A stretch of 64,000 nt of DNA from Chryseobacterium sp. T16E-39 (GCF_002216065.1 NZ_CP022282.1:3100001-3164000), one strand, 5' to 3'; counted from the first letter of the stretch, positions 16,016 through 25,761 are shown. Translations and numbers: made by a program. Notes: a model not told the origin generated them from the letters alone.

Positions 16016-16023
16016 TAAATTTG
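16016..16023 (+). promoter_or_regulatory. -7 element of the dcw cluster, close to the mraZ start
   Basis: TAAATTTG matches TAnnTTTG exactly. Only six bases separate it from the ATG at 16030, so transcription should begin at or next to the start codon. That implies a leaderless or nearly leaderless mraZ mRNA (inference). Confidence 0.6.
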
Positions 16024-16029
16024 TCCCAA

Positions 16030-16488
16030 ATGAAGAATTTCATTGGAACATATGAGTGTAAAATAGACGACAAAGGTCGCTTAAAAGTACCTGCATCGCT
16101 GATCAAGCAGATGGAGAACTTTGAAGACAAAGCCTTTGTAGTCAAACGTTCCGTGTTTCAACCTTGCCTGGAAGTTTACCCTATGAAAGCATGGGATCAA
16201 CTGATGGGCAAAATTAATAAACTAAACAGATTCATTAAAAAGAATGCTGATTTCATTAGAATGTTTACAGCAGGAGTAAAAACAGCAGAGTTGGATAGTG
16301 CAGGCAGATTGCAGATTTCTAAAGACCTCACCCTTTTTGCAAGTCTTCATAAAGACATTGTGATCACAAGCGCAGGTGAACTATTTGAAATTTGGGATAA
16401 AGATGCCTATGAAAAAGTAATTTCAACGAACGAAACTGATTTTGCAAGCCTGGCTGAAGATGTGATGGGCTCTTTCGATGAAGAATAA
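16030..16488 (+). CDS. mraZ: Transcriptional regulator MraZ
   Basis: First gene of the division and cell-wall cluster and its DNA-binding autoregulator. The protein has 152 residues with two AbrB-like half domains: IGTYECKIDDKGRLKVPASL (residues 4-23) and AELDSAGRLQISKDL (about 90-104), each with the D-x-x-GR-x-x-(V/I) motif. I start it at 16030 (MKNFIGTYECK), because the upstream in-frame ATG at 15991 lies inside the operator and upstream of the -7 box. Confidence 0.94.
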   Translation: MKNFIGTYECKIDDKGRLKVPASLIKQMENFEDKAFVVKRSVFQPCLEVYPMKAWDQLMGKINKLNRFIKKNADFIRMFTAGVKTAELDSAGRLQISKDLTLFASLHKDIVITSAGELFEIWDKDAYEKVISTNETDFASLAEDVMGSFDEE

Positions 16489-16524
16489 CGGCGTTAATTA
16501 AAAAACGTAAAAACACAAGTAAAC

Positions 16525-17418
16525 ATGTATCATAATCCCGTTTTGTTGAAGCAAAGTGTTGATGATTTGGTGACGAATCCAGACGGAACATACGTGGACT
16601 GTACTTTTGGTGGTGGGGGCCATTCAAGAGAAATTTTGAGCAGGCTTTCTGACAAAGGAAAATTATTCAGTTTTGACCAGGACTTAGATGCTCTTAAAAA
16701 TAATATTGATGATCCTAGATTTACTTTGATCAATCAGAATTTCAGATTCCTGGAAAACTCCTTGCTCATGTATGGAATTTCCCAGGTAGATGGCGTTTTG
16801 GCAGATCTTGGTGTATCATCACATCAGTTCGATGAAGCTGAAAGAGGATTCTCGACAAGAAGCAATGCTCCTTTAGATATGAGAATGAATGTAATGCAGG
16901 GCCTTGATGCTAAAAGAGTGATCAATGAATATGAAGAAGAGCAGCTGGCAGACATTTTTTATTATTACGGAGAATTAAGAGAAGCCCGGAAATTGGCAAG
17001 AGATATCGTTCATCACAGAAAAAGTAAGATCATCAATACAACAGAAGATCTAAAAAAACTGTTTAGCTATCTTCCACCGCATAAGGTAAATAAATTTTAT
17101 GCCCAGCTTTTTCAGGCCATCAGAATTGAGGTAAACCAGGAGCTCGAAGTTTTAAAAGAAATGCTTGTTCAGGCATATCAGGTTTTAAAACCGGAAGGAA
17201 GATTGGTCGTTATTTCTTACCACTCTTTAGAAGACCGCCTTGTCAAAAGATTCCTAAAGAACGGAATGTTTGAAGGAGAACCGACCCGGGATATTTATGG
17301 GAATTATAAAAAAGCATTTGAACTGCTCAAGAGCAAAGCAATCATTCCTGATGATAAGGAAATTGAAGAAAACTCAAGAGCAAGAAGTGCAAAAATGAGA
17401 ACAGGAATAAAAATATAA
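16525..17418 (+). CDS. rsmH: 16S rRNA (cytosine-N4) methyltransferase RsmH
   Basis: SAM-dependent enzyme that methylates N4 of C1402 in 16S rRNA. MYHNPVLLKQSVDDL opens the family. The SAM motif is VDCTFGGGGHSREIL, and DGVLADLGVSSHQFDEAERGFS is the highly conserved substrate region. SYHSLEDRLVKRF and RARSAKMR lie near the C-terminus. Length 297 is normal. It follows mraZ by 36 bases. Confidence 0.96.
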   Translation: MYHNPVLLKQSVDDLVTNPDGTYVDCTFGGGGHSREILSRLSDKGKLFSFDQDLDALKNNIDDPRFTLINQNFRFLENSLLMYGISQVDGVLADLGVSSHQFDEAERGFSTRSNAPLDMRMNVMQGLDAKRVINEYEEEQLADIFYYYGELREARKLARDIVHHRKSKIINTTEDLKKLFSYLPPHKVNKFYAQLFQAIRIEVNQELEVLKEMLVQAYQVLKPEGRLVVISYHSLEDRLVKRFLKNGMFEGEPTRDIYGNYKKAFELLKSKAIIPDDKEIEENSRARSAKMRTGIKI

Positions 17419-17489
17419 ATGATAAACCATTATTGGTAAATGATATAGACAATCAATCATCATTTATCAATAATCAATTATAATAAGGT
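17419..17489. repeat. Intergenic palindromic element between rsmH and ftsL
   Basis: ATTATTGGTAAATGAT (17429-17444) pairs with ATCATTTATCAATAAT (17459-17474) with one G-T wobble around a 14-base loop. The element fills the whole gap between the two genes. Its build (AT-rich repeated words with mirrored arms, placed between stop and start) resembles the elements at 23015, 24431, 28778, 31217 and 33212. Confidence 0.65.
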
Positions 17490-17855
17490 TTGGCAAAAAG
17501 AACAACAAATCGCCCACAGAAGAGATTAACTTTTATAGATATTGTAAAAGGGAATTTCCTGAACCGTGATGAGATAAAAATACATTACAAGTATTTTTTA
17601 TTGCTTTTTGTCCTGATGATGGCTATGATCTATACGAATCACCTGGTGAATAAGAAGATCAAAATTGTAAATGCTTTAAAAGAAGAAACAGAAGAATATA
17701 AATCCCGAAATGCTTATGCCCAAAGCAAACTGATCAAAGTAAAAATGGAATCAGAACTGGGAAAAGAAGTAGCACGGGATTCTTTAATGACATTAGAAAA
17801 CCACCCTCATAAACTGCTAATAAAATTAGATAGTACAGATGCAAAAGCAAAATGA
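17490..17855 (+). CDS. ftsL: FtsL-like cell-division protein, TTG start
   Basis: A bitopic 121-residue protein with basic N-terminus, one transmembrane segment at about 33-51 (FLLLFVLMMAMIYTNHLV) and a periplasmic coiled coil (about 52-95). Size, topology and position between rsmH and ftsI match the FtsL-like protein of Bacteroidetes dcw clusters, which would bind the FtsB/FtsQ partners and FtsI/FtsW. No ATG is available in frame at the N-terminus, so TTG at 17490, preceded by AATAAGG, is the likely start. It overlaps ftsI by 17 bases. Confidence 0.82.
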   Translation: MAKRTTNRPQKRLTFIDIVKGNFLNRDEIKIHYKYFLLLFVLMMAMIYTNHLVNKKIKIVNALKEETEEYKSRNAYAQSKLIKVKMESELGKEVARDSLMTLENHPHKLLIKLDSTDAKAK

Positions 17856-19830
17856 ATACGACAACAAACGTAAAAAAACGTTAAGGTGGGGCTACCTCTT
17901 CGCAGTGGTAGCTTTGTCCGTGTTTGTACTTTTTTTAGCAAGGATTGTCATCTTACAAAACACTAATGTTCAGGAAATTAAAGATGATTACATCAATAAA
18001 AATTATCGTGAAGCTACTCTAAAGGCCGCACGTGGAAATCTATTTGCATCAGACGGTTCCATTCTGGCCACTACAGTAATGCGCTATGATATCTTTCTCG
18101 ACTTCAAAACCATGAAAGATACGGTGTACAGTAACAATATCGGGGCACTGACGGATTCTTTAAGCAAAATGTTTGGAAAGCCTAGAAGTGAATTCAGACA
18201 GAAATTTGATGAGCAGAAAAGAAAGAAAAACCAATACTATACTTTAGCCAGAGGATTGGATTTTGATGAATATGATAGAATAAGAAACTTTCCCATCTTT
18301 AAAAAAGGAAAAAACAAAGGTGGATTTATCGTTGATAGAAATTACAAAAGAGAATTGGCAACTTCAGAGATCGGTGCCGGTACTATTGGAATGGATAACA
18401 GTGAATATAAGTCCGGACTGGAAGGTGCTTTCTCAAAATATTTGACCGGAACCGATGGAAAAAGGCTAGAGCAAAGAATTAATTCTTCACAGTGGAAACC
18501 CATTGACTTTTGGAAAGTTCAGGAACCTGTTGATGGAGAAGATGTCTATACGACCTTAGATCTTAGAATTCAAGACATTGCGCACTCTGCTTTAGAGAAG
18601 CAACTAATCAATTTTGAAGCAAAACACGGCACCGTGATTGTTATGGAGGTAGCAACCGGAAAGGTTCGCGCGATGGTTAATTTACGAAGAACAGATTCCG
18701 GAGATTATGAGGATGCCTATAATTATGCTATAAAAGATAATATAGAACCTGGTTCGACTTTCAAAACCATTTCACTCTTAGCAGCAATGGATGATGGTTT
18801 TATTGACGACAATACAACTGTAAATGTTGGAAACGGAGTTTGGACCTATGCTAAACAACGAATCTCAGATGGCCACGGTGGTGGAACTTATGACATTAGC
18901 GATGTATTGGCAAAATCGAGTAATGTAGGAACAGCAAAACTCATTACAAAATATTATGCTGATAAACCTCAGATATTTCTGGATCATCTAAAACGCTGGA
19001 AACTATTTGACAAAATGGACATCGAGCTTCCAGGGATCACAAGACCTAAGATCGTAACTCCACAAAACAAAAGATGGAATGCAGCGACGCTCGCTTCTAT
19101 TTCTTTTGGATATTCTTCGAACATCAACCTATTACAATTAGCAACTTTCTACAATGGAGTTGCTAATAATGGTAAAATGCTTAAGCCTCTATTCATCGAC
19201 AAAATTATGAAAGATGGTAAGGTGATGTATAATGCAAAACCAGAGGTAATGGTTAACAAAATGGCTTCAGAAAAAGCCATAAAAATGATGACCAACGCTC
19301 TAACAAAAGCAGTGGAAAAAGGAACCGGTAAAAGTATTTTCACTCCAAATCTTAGGATGGCAGGAAAAACCGGAACGGCAAGATTTGAATACTGGTTGCC
19401 TGGTCCGATGAAATACCGTGCCTCTTTCGCAGGGTTTTATCCGGCCGACAATCCGAAGTATACTTGCTATGTAATGGTCAGCGAGCCAAATACAGCAAAA
19501 GGATTTTATGGCGCTACAGTTTCAGCCCCTGTTTTTAAAGAAATTGCTGGAAAGACATTTTTAAAAACACCTCAAAATATTGAAAAAGAAATGCTTGTTG
19601 ACAAAAAGGTAAACCTCAATAAAATGGTGGAACCTAATGTTAAGATAGCAGTAAATGATAAACAAATGCCTAATGTAGTAGGACTGATCGGTAAAAATGT
19701 AATTCCACAATTAGAAAACCTAGGATACCGCGTCGACTACAAAGGGGTTGGAAGAATAAAAGAACAGTTTCCTTTAGAAGGAACCAGTATCAGCAAGAAT
19801 CAAAGAATATATTTATCCCTTCAGAATTAA
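17839..19830 (+). CDS. ftsI: Penicillin-binding protein, division transpeptidase (FtsI/PBP2x type) with PASTA domain
   Basis: Septal peptidoglycan transpeptidase. One N-terminal transmembrane anchor (about 14-35) precedes a PBP dimerisation domain (about 55-230). The transpeptidase domain has S306-T-F-K309 (EPGSTFKTI), S360-S-N362 and K510-TGTA. A single PASTA domain closes the protein (about 600-663, MPNVVGLIGKNVIPQLENLG). Length 663 fits. Its start overlaps the end of ftsL, indicating coupled translation. Confidence 0.95.
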   Translation: MQKQNEYDNKRKKTLRWGYLFAVVALSVFVLFLARIVILQNTNVQEIKDDYINKNYREATLKAARGNLFASDGSILATTVMRYDIFLDFKTMKDTVYSNNIGALTDSLSKMFGKPRSEFRQKFDEQKRKKNQYYTLARGLDFDEYDRIRNFPIFKKGKNKGGFIVDRNYKRELATSEIGAGTIGMDNSEYKSGLEGAFSKYLTGTDGKRLEQRINSSQWKPIDFWKVQEPVDGEDVYTTLDLRIQDIAHSALEKQLINFEAKHGTVIVMEVATGKVRAMVNLRRTDSGDYEDAYNYAIKDNIEPGSTFKTISLLAAMDDGFIDDNTTVNVGNGVWTYAKQRISDGHGGGTYDISDVLAKSSNVGTAKLITKYYADKPQIFLDHLKRWKLFDKMDIELPGITRPKIVTPQNKRWNAATLASISFGYSSNINLLQLATFYNGVANNGKMLKPLFIDKIMKDGKVMYNAKPEVMVNKMASEKAIKMMTNALTKAVEKGTGKSIFTPNLRMAGKTGTARFEYWLPGPMKYRASFAGFYPADNPKYTCYVMVSEPNTAKGFYGATVSAPVFKEIAGKTFLKTPQNIEKEMLVDKKVNLNKMVEPNVKIAVNDKQMPNVVGLIGKNVIPQLENLGYRVDYKGVGRIKEQFPLEGTSISKNQRIYLSLQN

Positions 19831-19848
19831 AAAATAAGCATCAAGGAA

Positions 19849-21309
19849 ATGCAATTAATTGAATTATTAAATAGAATCCCAACTTTAGAAATTCATGGTG
19901 ATAACACCCGTGAGGTTTCCGAATTGGTTTTTGACAGCAGAAAGGTTACAGAGAATTCTCTTTACATTGCAGTAAGGGGGACGGTTGCAGATGGGCATTC
20001 ATATATTGCATCTTCTATTGAAAAAGGAGCTAAGACTATTGTTTGTGAAGAATTTCCTGAGCATCTGGATGCCAGCATCACTTATGTAAAAGTAAAAGAT
20101 TCTTCTAAAACCCTGGGACATTTAGCTTCAAATTTCTATGGTAATCCATCGGAAAAATTAAAGCTCATTGGAGTTACCGGAACTAATGGAAAAACTTCAG
20201 TATCAACTTTATTATTTGATGTTTTCAAAAACCTGGGATATGATTCTGCATTGCTTTCAACAGTAGAAATCAGAATTGGAGATAAAATAATTCCAGCAAC
20301 CCACACCACTCCTGATGTGATCACAATCAATCAGATACTGGCAAAAGCAGTTGAGGAGGGATGTGAATTTGCCTTCATGGAAGTAAGCTCTCATGGAATT
20401 TCTCAAAACAGAATTGAGGGGTTGCATTTTAAAATAGCAGGATTTACGAATCTTACCCATGACCATCTGGATTATCACAAAACATTTGATGATTATCTGA
20501 AAACGAAGAAAAGGTTTTTTGATGAATTACAGGATACTGCGATTGCTATTACGAATGTCGATGACAAAAATGGCAATGTAATGCTTCAAAATACCAAGGC
20601 TACCAAAAGGTCTTATGCGTTGAAAACAATGGCAGATTACCATGGAAAAGCCTTAGAAATTGACTTCAATGGAATGTTATTGAACTTCAATGGAAAAGAA
20701 TTCTGGACTACTCTGACAGGTAAATTCAACGTATATAACCTGTTGCTGGTTTTTGGAATCGCATCAGAATTAGGATTTGAACAAAGTGAAATTCTTCAGG
20801 CAGTAAGCATGCTGAAAAGAGTTTCCGGAAGATTTGAAACCTTTAAATCTGATGGAGGGATCTTCTTTATTGTTGATTACGCCCACACTCCGGATGCATT
20901 GGAAAACATTCTGGACAGTATTAATGATATCAGGACAAAAAATGAAAGACTGATTACCGTTTTCGGTTGCGGAGGCGATAGAGATCATTCTAAAAGACCG
21001 GAAATGGGAAATATTGCAACGAAGAAATCCACGTTAGCGATTATCACTTCAGACAATCCAAGGACTGAAGATCCGGCAGTTATTATAAAAGAAATTGAAG
21101 CAGGCGTTGAACCTCAAAACTTCAGCAAATACACTTCGATTCCAGATAGAAAAGAAGCCATAAAAATGGCGATCAAGTTTGCAGAACCAAAAGATATTGT
21201 TCTTGTAGCCGGAAAAGGCCACGAAAACTATCAGGAGATTAATTGCGTAAAACACCATTTTGACGACAAGGAAGTAATTAATGAGCTTTGGAAATTGATG
21301 AGCAAATAA
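19849..21309 (+). CDS. murE: UDP-MurNAc-L-Ala-D-Glu:meso-DAP ligase MurE
   Basis: Cytoplasmic ATP-dependent Mur ligase adding the third amino acid of the peptidoglycan stem. The ATP site is GVTGTNGKTSVSTL (about residues 107-120). HGISQNRIEGL and TNLTHDHLDYHKTFDDY are central-domain motifs. DNPRTEDP near residues 401-408 is the DNPR signature that selects meso-diaminopimelate. Length 486. It is followed by the inserted four-helix-bundle element rather than directly by mraY. Confidence 0.96.
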   Translation: MQLIELLNRIPTLEIHGDNTREVSELVFDSRKVTENSLYIAVRGTVADGHSYIASSIEKGAKTIVCEEFPEHLDASITYVKVKDSSKTLGHLASNFYGNPSEKLKLIGVTGTNGKTSVSTLLFDVFKNLGYDSALLSTVEIRIGDKIIPATHTTPDVITINQILAKAVEEGCEFAFMEVSSHGISQNRIEGLHFKIAGFTNLTHDHLDYHKTFDDYLKTKKRFFDELQDTAIAITNVDDKNGNVMLQNTKATKRSYALKTMADYHGKALEIDFNGMLLNFNGKEFWTTLTGKFNVYNLLLVFGIASELGFEQSEILQAVSMLKRVSGRFETFKSDGGIFFIVDYAHTPDALENILDSINDIRTKNERLITVFGCGGDRDHSKRPEMGNIATKKSTLAIITSDNPRTEDPAVIIKEIEAGVEPQNFSKYTSIPDRKEAIKMAIKFAEPKDIVLVAGKGHENYQEINCVKHHFDDKEVINELWKLMSK

Positions 21310-21310
21310 A

Positions 21311-21350
21311 ACTGATTTAAAGATTGAATCATTTAAAGATTTAAAAATTC
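21311..21350 (+). repeat. Left inverted-repeat flank of the four-helix-bundle insertion
   Basis: Two copies of the word TTTAAAGATT (21316-21325 and 21332-21341) lie between the murE stop and the four-helix-bundle start. Their reverse complements occur twice on the other side of that gene at 21726-21735 and 21751-21760. Confidence 0.7.
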
Positions 21351-21355
21351 AGAGA

Positions 21356-21727
21356 ATGACAAAAAATTTCGAAGACTTTCCAGTTTATTGTAAAAGTTTA
21401 GATTTAATTGAAAAGATCTATATATTTCTTCGAAGTCAGGGATTGGAAAAAGAATTTGAATTTAATAACCAAATAAAAAGAGCCAGATTTTCAATATCAA
21501 ATAATATTGCTGAAGGCTCAGAATATAATAACAACAGACAATTTATTAAATATTTAAAAATTGCAAAAGGCAGTTGCGCAGAAGTAAGAAGTATGATGAT
21601 TGTAAGTAAAAGATTAAAATTAGGGAATGAAATTATGGCAGAAGAGGCAATTAATCTATCAAGAGAAATTTCTTCTAATATTTCAAATTTTATAAAATAT
21701 TTAAAAGAGAATATTGAGAGAAAATAA
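21356..21727 (+). CDS. Four-helix-bundle protein (S23/IVS-type, Avd-like fold)
   Basis: A 123-residue all-helical protein of the family first described from intervening sequences in 23S rRNA genes. Hallmarks are the early F-VY-KSLDLIEKIY helix, QIKRARFSISNNIAEGSEY and a later AKGSCAEVRSMM helix. The family's cellular function is not established; related bundles bind nucleic acid or act as accessory proteins. It interrupts the otherwise conserved murE-mraY junction and is bordered on both sides by mirrored AT-rich repeats, so it looks like a transferred unit rather than a dcw gene. Confidence 0.9.
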   Translation: MTKNFEDFPVYCKSLDLIEKIYIFLRSQGLEKEFEFNNQIKRARFSISNNIAEGSEYNNNRQFIKYLKIAKGSCAEVRSMMIVSKRLKLGNEIMAEEAINLSREISSNISNFIKYLKENIERK

Positions 21728-21762
21728 TCTTTAAATTCTTAAATCAATTAAATCTTTAAATT
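21726..21762 (-). repeat. Right inverted-repeat flank of the four-helix-bundle insertion
   Basis: AATCTTTAAA occurs at 21726-21735 and 21751-21760. These are reverse complements of the TTTAAAGATT copies on the left flank, so each side carries two words in mirrored orientation. The mraY start follows at 21773. Confidence 0.7.
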
Positions 21763-21772
21763 AAAAAAGGAC

Positions 21773-23014
21773 ATGTTATACTACTTATACGAATACTTAA
21801 CGAACCACGGAATTCACATCCCGGGACTTGGAATGTTAAAATACATTTCATTTCGTGCCGGAATGGCAGTTCTGTTGTCTCTAACGATCGCTCTTGTTTA
21901 CGGAAAAAGAATTATCAATTACCTGAGAGCTAAACAAATGGGAGAACTGGTTCGTGACCTGGGACTTGATGGACAGAAGCAAAAAGAAGGAACCCCTACT
22001 ATGGGAGGGCTGATCATCATTCTTGCTACCCTGATTCCCGTACTGCTCTTAACCAGAATAACCAATGTATACATTGTTCTTCTTACGATCTCTGTTTTAT
22101 GGATGGGAGCTATTGGTTTTGTAGATGATTATTTAAAGAAAGTAAAGAAAAATAAAGACGGATTAAGTGGCAAATTTAAAATTGTAGGACAGGTTGGCTT
22201 AGGGCTAATCGTCGGAGTTACAATGTATTTCCACCCGGACATTACTGTAAAGAGAAAATATGCTGACGCAAAAGTGGTCAATAGAAATAATGTAGAGCAA
22301 AATTTTATGCCTACAGAAAAAATTACCGTTTCTACTGTACCTTTTGCTAAAAATAATGAGTTCGACTACAGTGGAATGTTATTTTGGATGAATGATAAAG
22401 ATGCTCACGAATGGGCATGGATCGTTTTTATTCCGATTGTCATTTTCATCGTAACGGCAGTTTCCAATGGAGCTAATATTACAGATGGAATTGACGGACT
22501 CGCCGCAGGTACAAGTACTGTCATATTATTAGCATTGGCATTTTTCACCTACGTTTCCGGGAACATCATTTTTGCAGACTACCTCAATATTATGTTCCTT
22601 CCCAATATGGGCGAAACCACCATTTTTGTCGTCGCCATGGTGGGAGCAGTTATCGGATTCTTCTGGTATAATACCTACCCTGCACAGGTGTTTATGGGGG
22701 ATACAGGAAGTTTGATGCTTGGAGGGGTAATTGCAGTTTTAGCCATTATTTTAAGAAAAGAGCTGATGATTCCGGTATTATGTGGAATTTTCTTAATCGA
22801 AAACATGTCGGTAATGCTGCAGGTTGTTGTCTTCAAATACAGAAAGAAAAAATATGGGCTGGAATACGCTCAAAATAATAGATTATTTAAAATGTCACCA
22901 TTACATCACCATTATCAGAAAGACGGTTTCCACGAAAGTAAAATCGTTAACAGAATGATTATCATCGGTGTAATGCTGGCTATAGTATGTCTGATCACAT
23001 TGAAAATGAGATAA
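21773..23014 (+). CDS. mraY: Phospho-N-acetylmuramoyl-pentapeptide transferase MraY
   Basis: Polytopic membrane enzyme that makes lipid I from UDP-MurNAc-pentapeptide and undecaprenyl phosphate. Conserved cytoplasmic motifs include [50 protein letters not shown] and [13 protein letters not shown]. At 413 residues it is longer than many homologs because of a loop at about 155-200, common in Bacteroidetes. It lies 45 bases after the four-helix-bundle gene. Confidence 0.96.
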   Translation: MLYYLYEYLTNHGIHIPGLGMLKYISFRAGMAVLLSLTIALVYGKRIINYLRAKQMGELVRDLGLDGQKQKEGTPTMGGLIIILATLIPVLLLTRITNVYIVLLTISVLWMGAIGFVDDYLKKVKKNKDGLSGKFKIVGQVGLGLIVGVTMYFHPDITVKRKYADAKVVNRNNVEQNFMPTEKITVSTVPFAKNNEFDYSGMLFWMNDKDAHEWAWIVFIPIVIFIVTAVSNGANITDGIDGLAAGTSTVILLALAFFTYVSGNIIFADYLNIMFLPNMGETTIFVVAMVGAVIGFFWYNTYPAQVFMGDTGSLMLGGVIAVLAIILRKELMIPVLCGIFLIENMSVMLQVVVFKYRKKKYGLEYAQNNRLFKMSPLHHHYQKDGFHESKIVNRMIIIGVMLAIVCLITLKMR

Positions 23015-23104
23015 AACTTTGTAAAAAGTAAAATGTATTAACGTATGAATGATTTTAAAATACATGAATACAATGTACGTCAATACATAAATACAAAAAA
23101 GAAT
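23015..23104. repeat. Intergenic palindromic element between mraY and murD
   Basis: ATGTATTAACGTA (23033-23045) pairs with TACGTCAATACAT (23076-23088) with one mismatch around a 30-base loop. The right arm and its continuation (23061-23100) align closely with 24482-24521 and 28810-28849. All three contain CATGAATACA, a variable middle, then CAATACAT or TAATACAT and AATACA. This is direct evidence for a dispersed repeat family. Confidence 0.75.
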
Positions 23105-24430
23105 ATGAAAATAGTTGTTTTAGGAGGTGGAGAAAGTGGCTGCGGAGCTGCATATTTAGCTAAAAAGAAAGGTTTGGAAGTATTTCTTTCAGACAAGGGA
23201 GCTATCAAAGATAACTATAGGCAGTTTCTTACCGACAACAACATTGAATTCGAAGAAGGAAACCATGATGAAGAAAGAATTTTAAATGCAGATTGGATTG
23301 TTAAAAGTCCTGGAATTCCTAAAAAAGCAGATATCATTTATAAAATTAATCTGCAGGGAATCCGACTTTCGTCCGAGATCGAATTTGCCTCTGAGTTCAC
23401 CAATGCTAAAATCATTGCGATCACCGGAAGTAATGGAAAAACAACAACCACTTCTCTAATCTACTATATCCTGAAAAATGACGGATTGAAAGTAGGCTTG
23501 GGAGGAAATATAGGATACAGCTTCGCTAAACAAGTAGCAGACGAAAACCATGAATATTATGTATTGGAGGTGAGCTCTTTCCAACTGGATGATATTCAGA
23601 ATTTCAGACCTTACATATCGCTGTTGTTAAATTTATCTCAGGATCACCTGGATCAGTACAATTACAACTATGAAGAATATGCCTTGGCAAAGTTCAGAAT
23701 AGCTGAAAATCAGGAAAATGATAATTTCTTCATCTACAATAAAGATGATGAGATGAGTAAGAATATTCTTGAAAAATTAGAAATAAAAGCAAAAATGATC
23801 CCTTTTTCAACAAAAGAAAAATTGTCTGAAGGAGGTTTTATAGATAATGATAATATTGTGGTACAATTAAAGGATGCCTTCTCAATGAAAATTGATGAAC
23901 TTTCTTTATTAGGAAATCACAATGTAGCCAATAGTCTCGCGGCTTCAATTGCCAGCAAAATACTGAATGTTAATAATGAAAGCATAAGAAATTCATTAAT
24001 GACATTCCAGGCAGTAGAACACAGACTGGAGTTCGTTTCAGAAATCGATGGTGTAAAATACATCAACGACAGTAAAGCAACGAATGTGAATGCAACATAT
24101 TATGCTTTAGAAAGCATGAAAACCCCAACCATTTGGATTGTTGGAGGGCAGGATAAAGGCAACGATTATACAGAGATCGAAGATCTTGTCAAAAGAAAAG
24201 TAAAAGCAATTGTCTGCTTAGGAATTGATAATCAAAAAATTATCCACTTCTTTAAAGACAAAAAAGAATTTATATATGATACGTCAAGCATGGAAGAGGC
24301 TGTAAGAATTTCAAAATCTATTGCTAAAAACGGAGAAACAGTTTTACTATCTCCTTGTTGTGCAAGTTTTGACCTTTTCAAAAGCTATGAAGACAGAGGA
24401 CGACAGTTTAAAGAGCAAGTATTAAAATAA
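23105..24430 (+). CDS. murD: UDP-MurNAc-L-alanine:D-glutamate ligase MurD
   Basis: Cytoplasmic Mur ligase adding D-Glu. The nucleotide-binding N-domain opens with MKIVVLGGGESGCGAA. ATP motif ITGSNGKTTTTSLI, central LNLSQDHLDQYNYNYEEY and C-domain NDSKATNVNAT and SPCCASFDLFKSYEDRG are typical. I choose ATG 23105 (441 residues). A frame open from 23045 would add 20 residues that are merely the translated palindromic repeat and do not belong to the family. Confidence 0.95.
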   Translation: MKIVVLGGGESGCGAAYLAKKKGLEVFLSDKGAIKDNYRQFLTDNNIEFEEGNHDEERILNADWIVKSPGIPKKADIIYKINLQGIRLSSEIEFASEFTNAKIIAITGSNGKTTTTSLIYYILKNDGLKVGLGGNIGYSFAKQVADENHEYYVLEVSSFQLDDIQNFRPYISLLLNLSQDHLDQYNYNYEEYALAKFRIAENQENDNFFIYNKDDEMSKNILEKLEIKAKMIPFSTKEKLSEGGFIDNDNIVVQLKDAFSMKIDELSLLGNHNVANSLAASIASKILNVNNESIRNSLMTFQAVEHRLEFVSEIDGVKYINDSKATNVNATYYALESMKTPTIWIVGGQDKGNDYTEIEDLVKRKVKAIVCLGIDNQKIIHFFKDKKEFIYDTSSMEEAVRISKSIAKNGETVLLSPCCASFDLFKSYEDRGRQFKEQVLK

Positions 24431-24522
24431 TTGTACTCATGTAAAATGTACCAAAGTATTAATGATCTCAACCGGTCAAAGTACATGAATACATTTTACA
24501 TCAATACATGAATACATAACGT
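24431..24522. repeat. Intergenic palindromic element between murD and ftsW
   Basis: ATGTAAAATGTA (24439-24450) pairs perfectly with TACATTTTACAT (24490-24501) around a 39-base loop. The right part (24482-24521) is nearly the same as 28810-28849 and 23061-23100. The element fills the gap between stop and start. Confidence 0.75.
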
Positions 24523-25761
24523 ATGAACGAACAGGACACAGAAAGCAGATTTGAATTTCTAAAGGGAGATAAAGTACTTTGGATGGTCATTCTTGTGATT
24601 TCTATTTTCTCTATTTTCCCTGTATATTCTGCAAGTTCGAATCTGGAATATATCGTAAATAACGGGACTACAACAGGTCACGTTATCAAACACATGTTCT
24701 TTGTGGTCTTAGGTTTAGGAATCATGAGATTGGTAGGAACCGTAAAATATGAATACATCGGAAAGCTGAGCAGCATATTGCTTGGTCTGATGATTATTTT
24801 GCTTGTTGTCACCATGTTTACAGGACAAACTATCGATGGAGCCAGTGCTTCAAGATGGTTGAAAATTCCGGGAACTCCGATTTCATTTCAGCCATCATCA
24901 TTTGCTTTCCTTATGCTGGTCATTTATCTGTGTAGATATTTAACCAAAAAGATTACGCGAGAAAGGCTTCCGATAGAGAACATTATGTACATCTTCGGCC
25001 CTATTCTTCTTGTCTTTATATTAGTGGCAAAAGACAATGGATCCACCGCTTTAATGATTCTAATGGTCTCAGTTATTGTATTGGTTATCGGACAGCTTCA
25101 CTGGAAATATATTGCAGGTTTTATTTCTGCATCATTTATAGCCATCGTTCTGTTTTTACTGGTTGCCCTGAATACCAATTTAATTGGAGGAAACCGTGTT
25201 CATACGTGGATGAGCCGTGTGGAAACATTTACCTCAAGTAAGGCCAAATCAGCTGATGTTGACGATGAAAGTGTAAAAGCAAAAAATTATCAGGTCATGC
25301 AGGCTAAGGCAGCCATTGTGCATGGAGGAATTACAGGAATGGGACCAGGGAAAAGTGCTTTGAAGCAAATGCTTCCACAATCTGCGTCCGACTTTATTTT
25401 TGCCGTAATTGTTGAAGAATATGGGCTAATTGGAGCCGCATTCCTTATCTGTATGTATTTGATCATGGTGATCCGGATCGTAATGATAGCCAGTAAAATG
25501 CCCGCATTCTTTGGGTCATTACTCGTTCTCAGTCTCGGTGTAATGATCTTTATACAGCTCTCCGTGAATATTGCTGTGGCCATTAATCTTATCCCGGTAA
25601 CAGGACAGCCATTACCTTTGATCAGCTACGGGGGTACATCGATGTTGGTTACTTATTTGCAGTTAGGAATTATTTTAAATATAAGCTCAAGGATACAGAT
25701 TTATGATGAAGAAGGTATGGGCAAAAAACAAAGTATCTCAGAAATAAATGATATCGCTTAA
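24523..25761 (+). CDS. ftsW: Septal peptidoglycan polymerase FtsW (SEDS family)
   Basis: Polytopic SEDS glycosyltransferase that polymerises lipid II with FtsI. About ten hydrophobic segments are visible in 412 residues. Family motifs: GASASRWLKIPG early, LVAKDNGSTALMI, AIVHGGITGMGPGKS, DFIFAVIVEEYGLIGA and the C-terminal PVTGQPLPLISYGGTSML. The neighbours murD and murG fit the dcw order. Confidence 0.95.
   Translation: MNEQDTESRFEFLKGDKVLWMVILVISIFSIFPVYSASSNLEYIVNNGTTTGHVIKHMFFVVLGLGIMRLVGTVKYEYIGKLSSILLGLMIILLVVTMFTGQTIDGASASRWLKIPGTPISFQPSSFAFLMLVIYLCRYLTKKITRERLPIENIMYIFGPILLVFILVAKDNGSTALMILMVSVIVLVIGQLHWKYIAGFISASFIAIVLFLLVALNTNLIGGNRVHTWMSRVETFTSSKAKSADVDDESVKAKNYQVMQAKAAIVHGGITGMGPGKSALKQMLPQSASDFIFAVIVEEYGLIGAAFLICMYLIMVIRIVMIASKMPAFFGSLLVLSLGVMIFIQLSVNIAVAINLIPVTGQPLPLISYGGTSMLVTYLQLGIILNISSRIQIYDEEGMGKKQSISEINDIA

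Noticed and set aside
23045..23104. Twenty extra N-terminal codons for MurD
   Set aside because: They translate the intergenic palindromic repeat; MurD homology starts at MKIVVLGGGESG.
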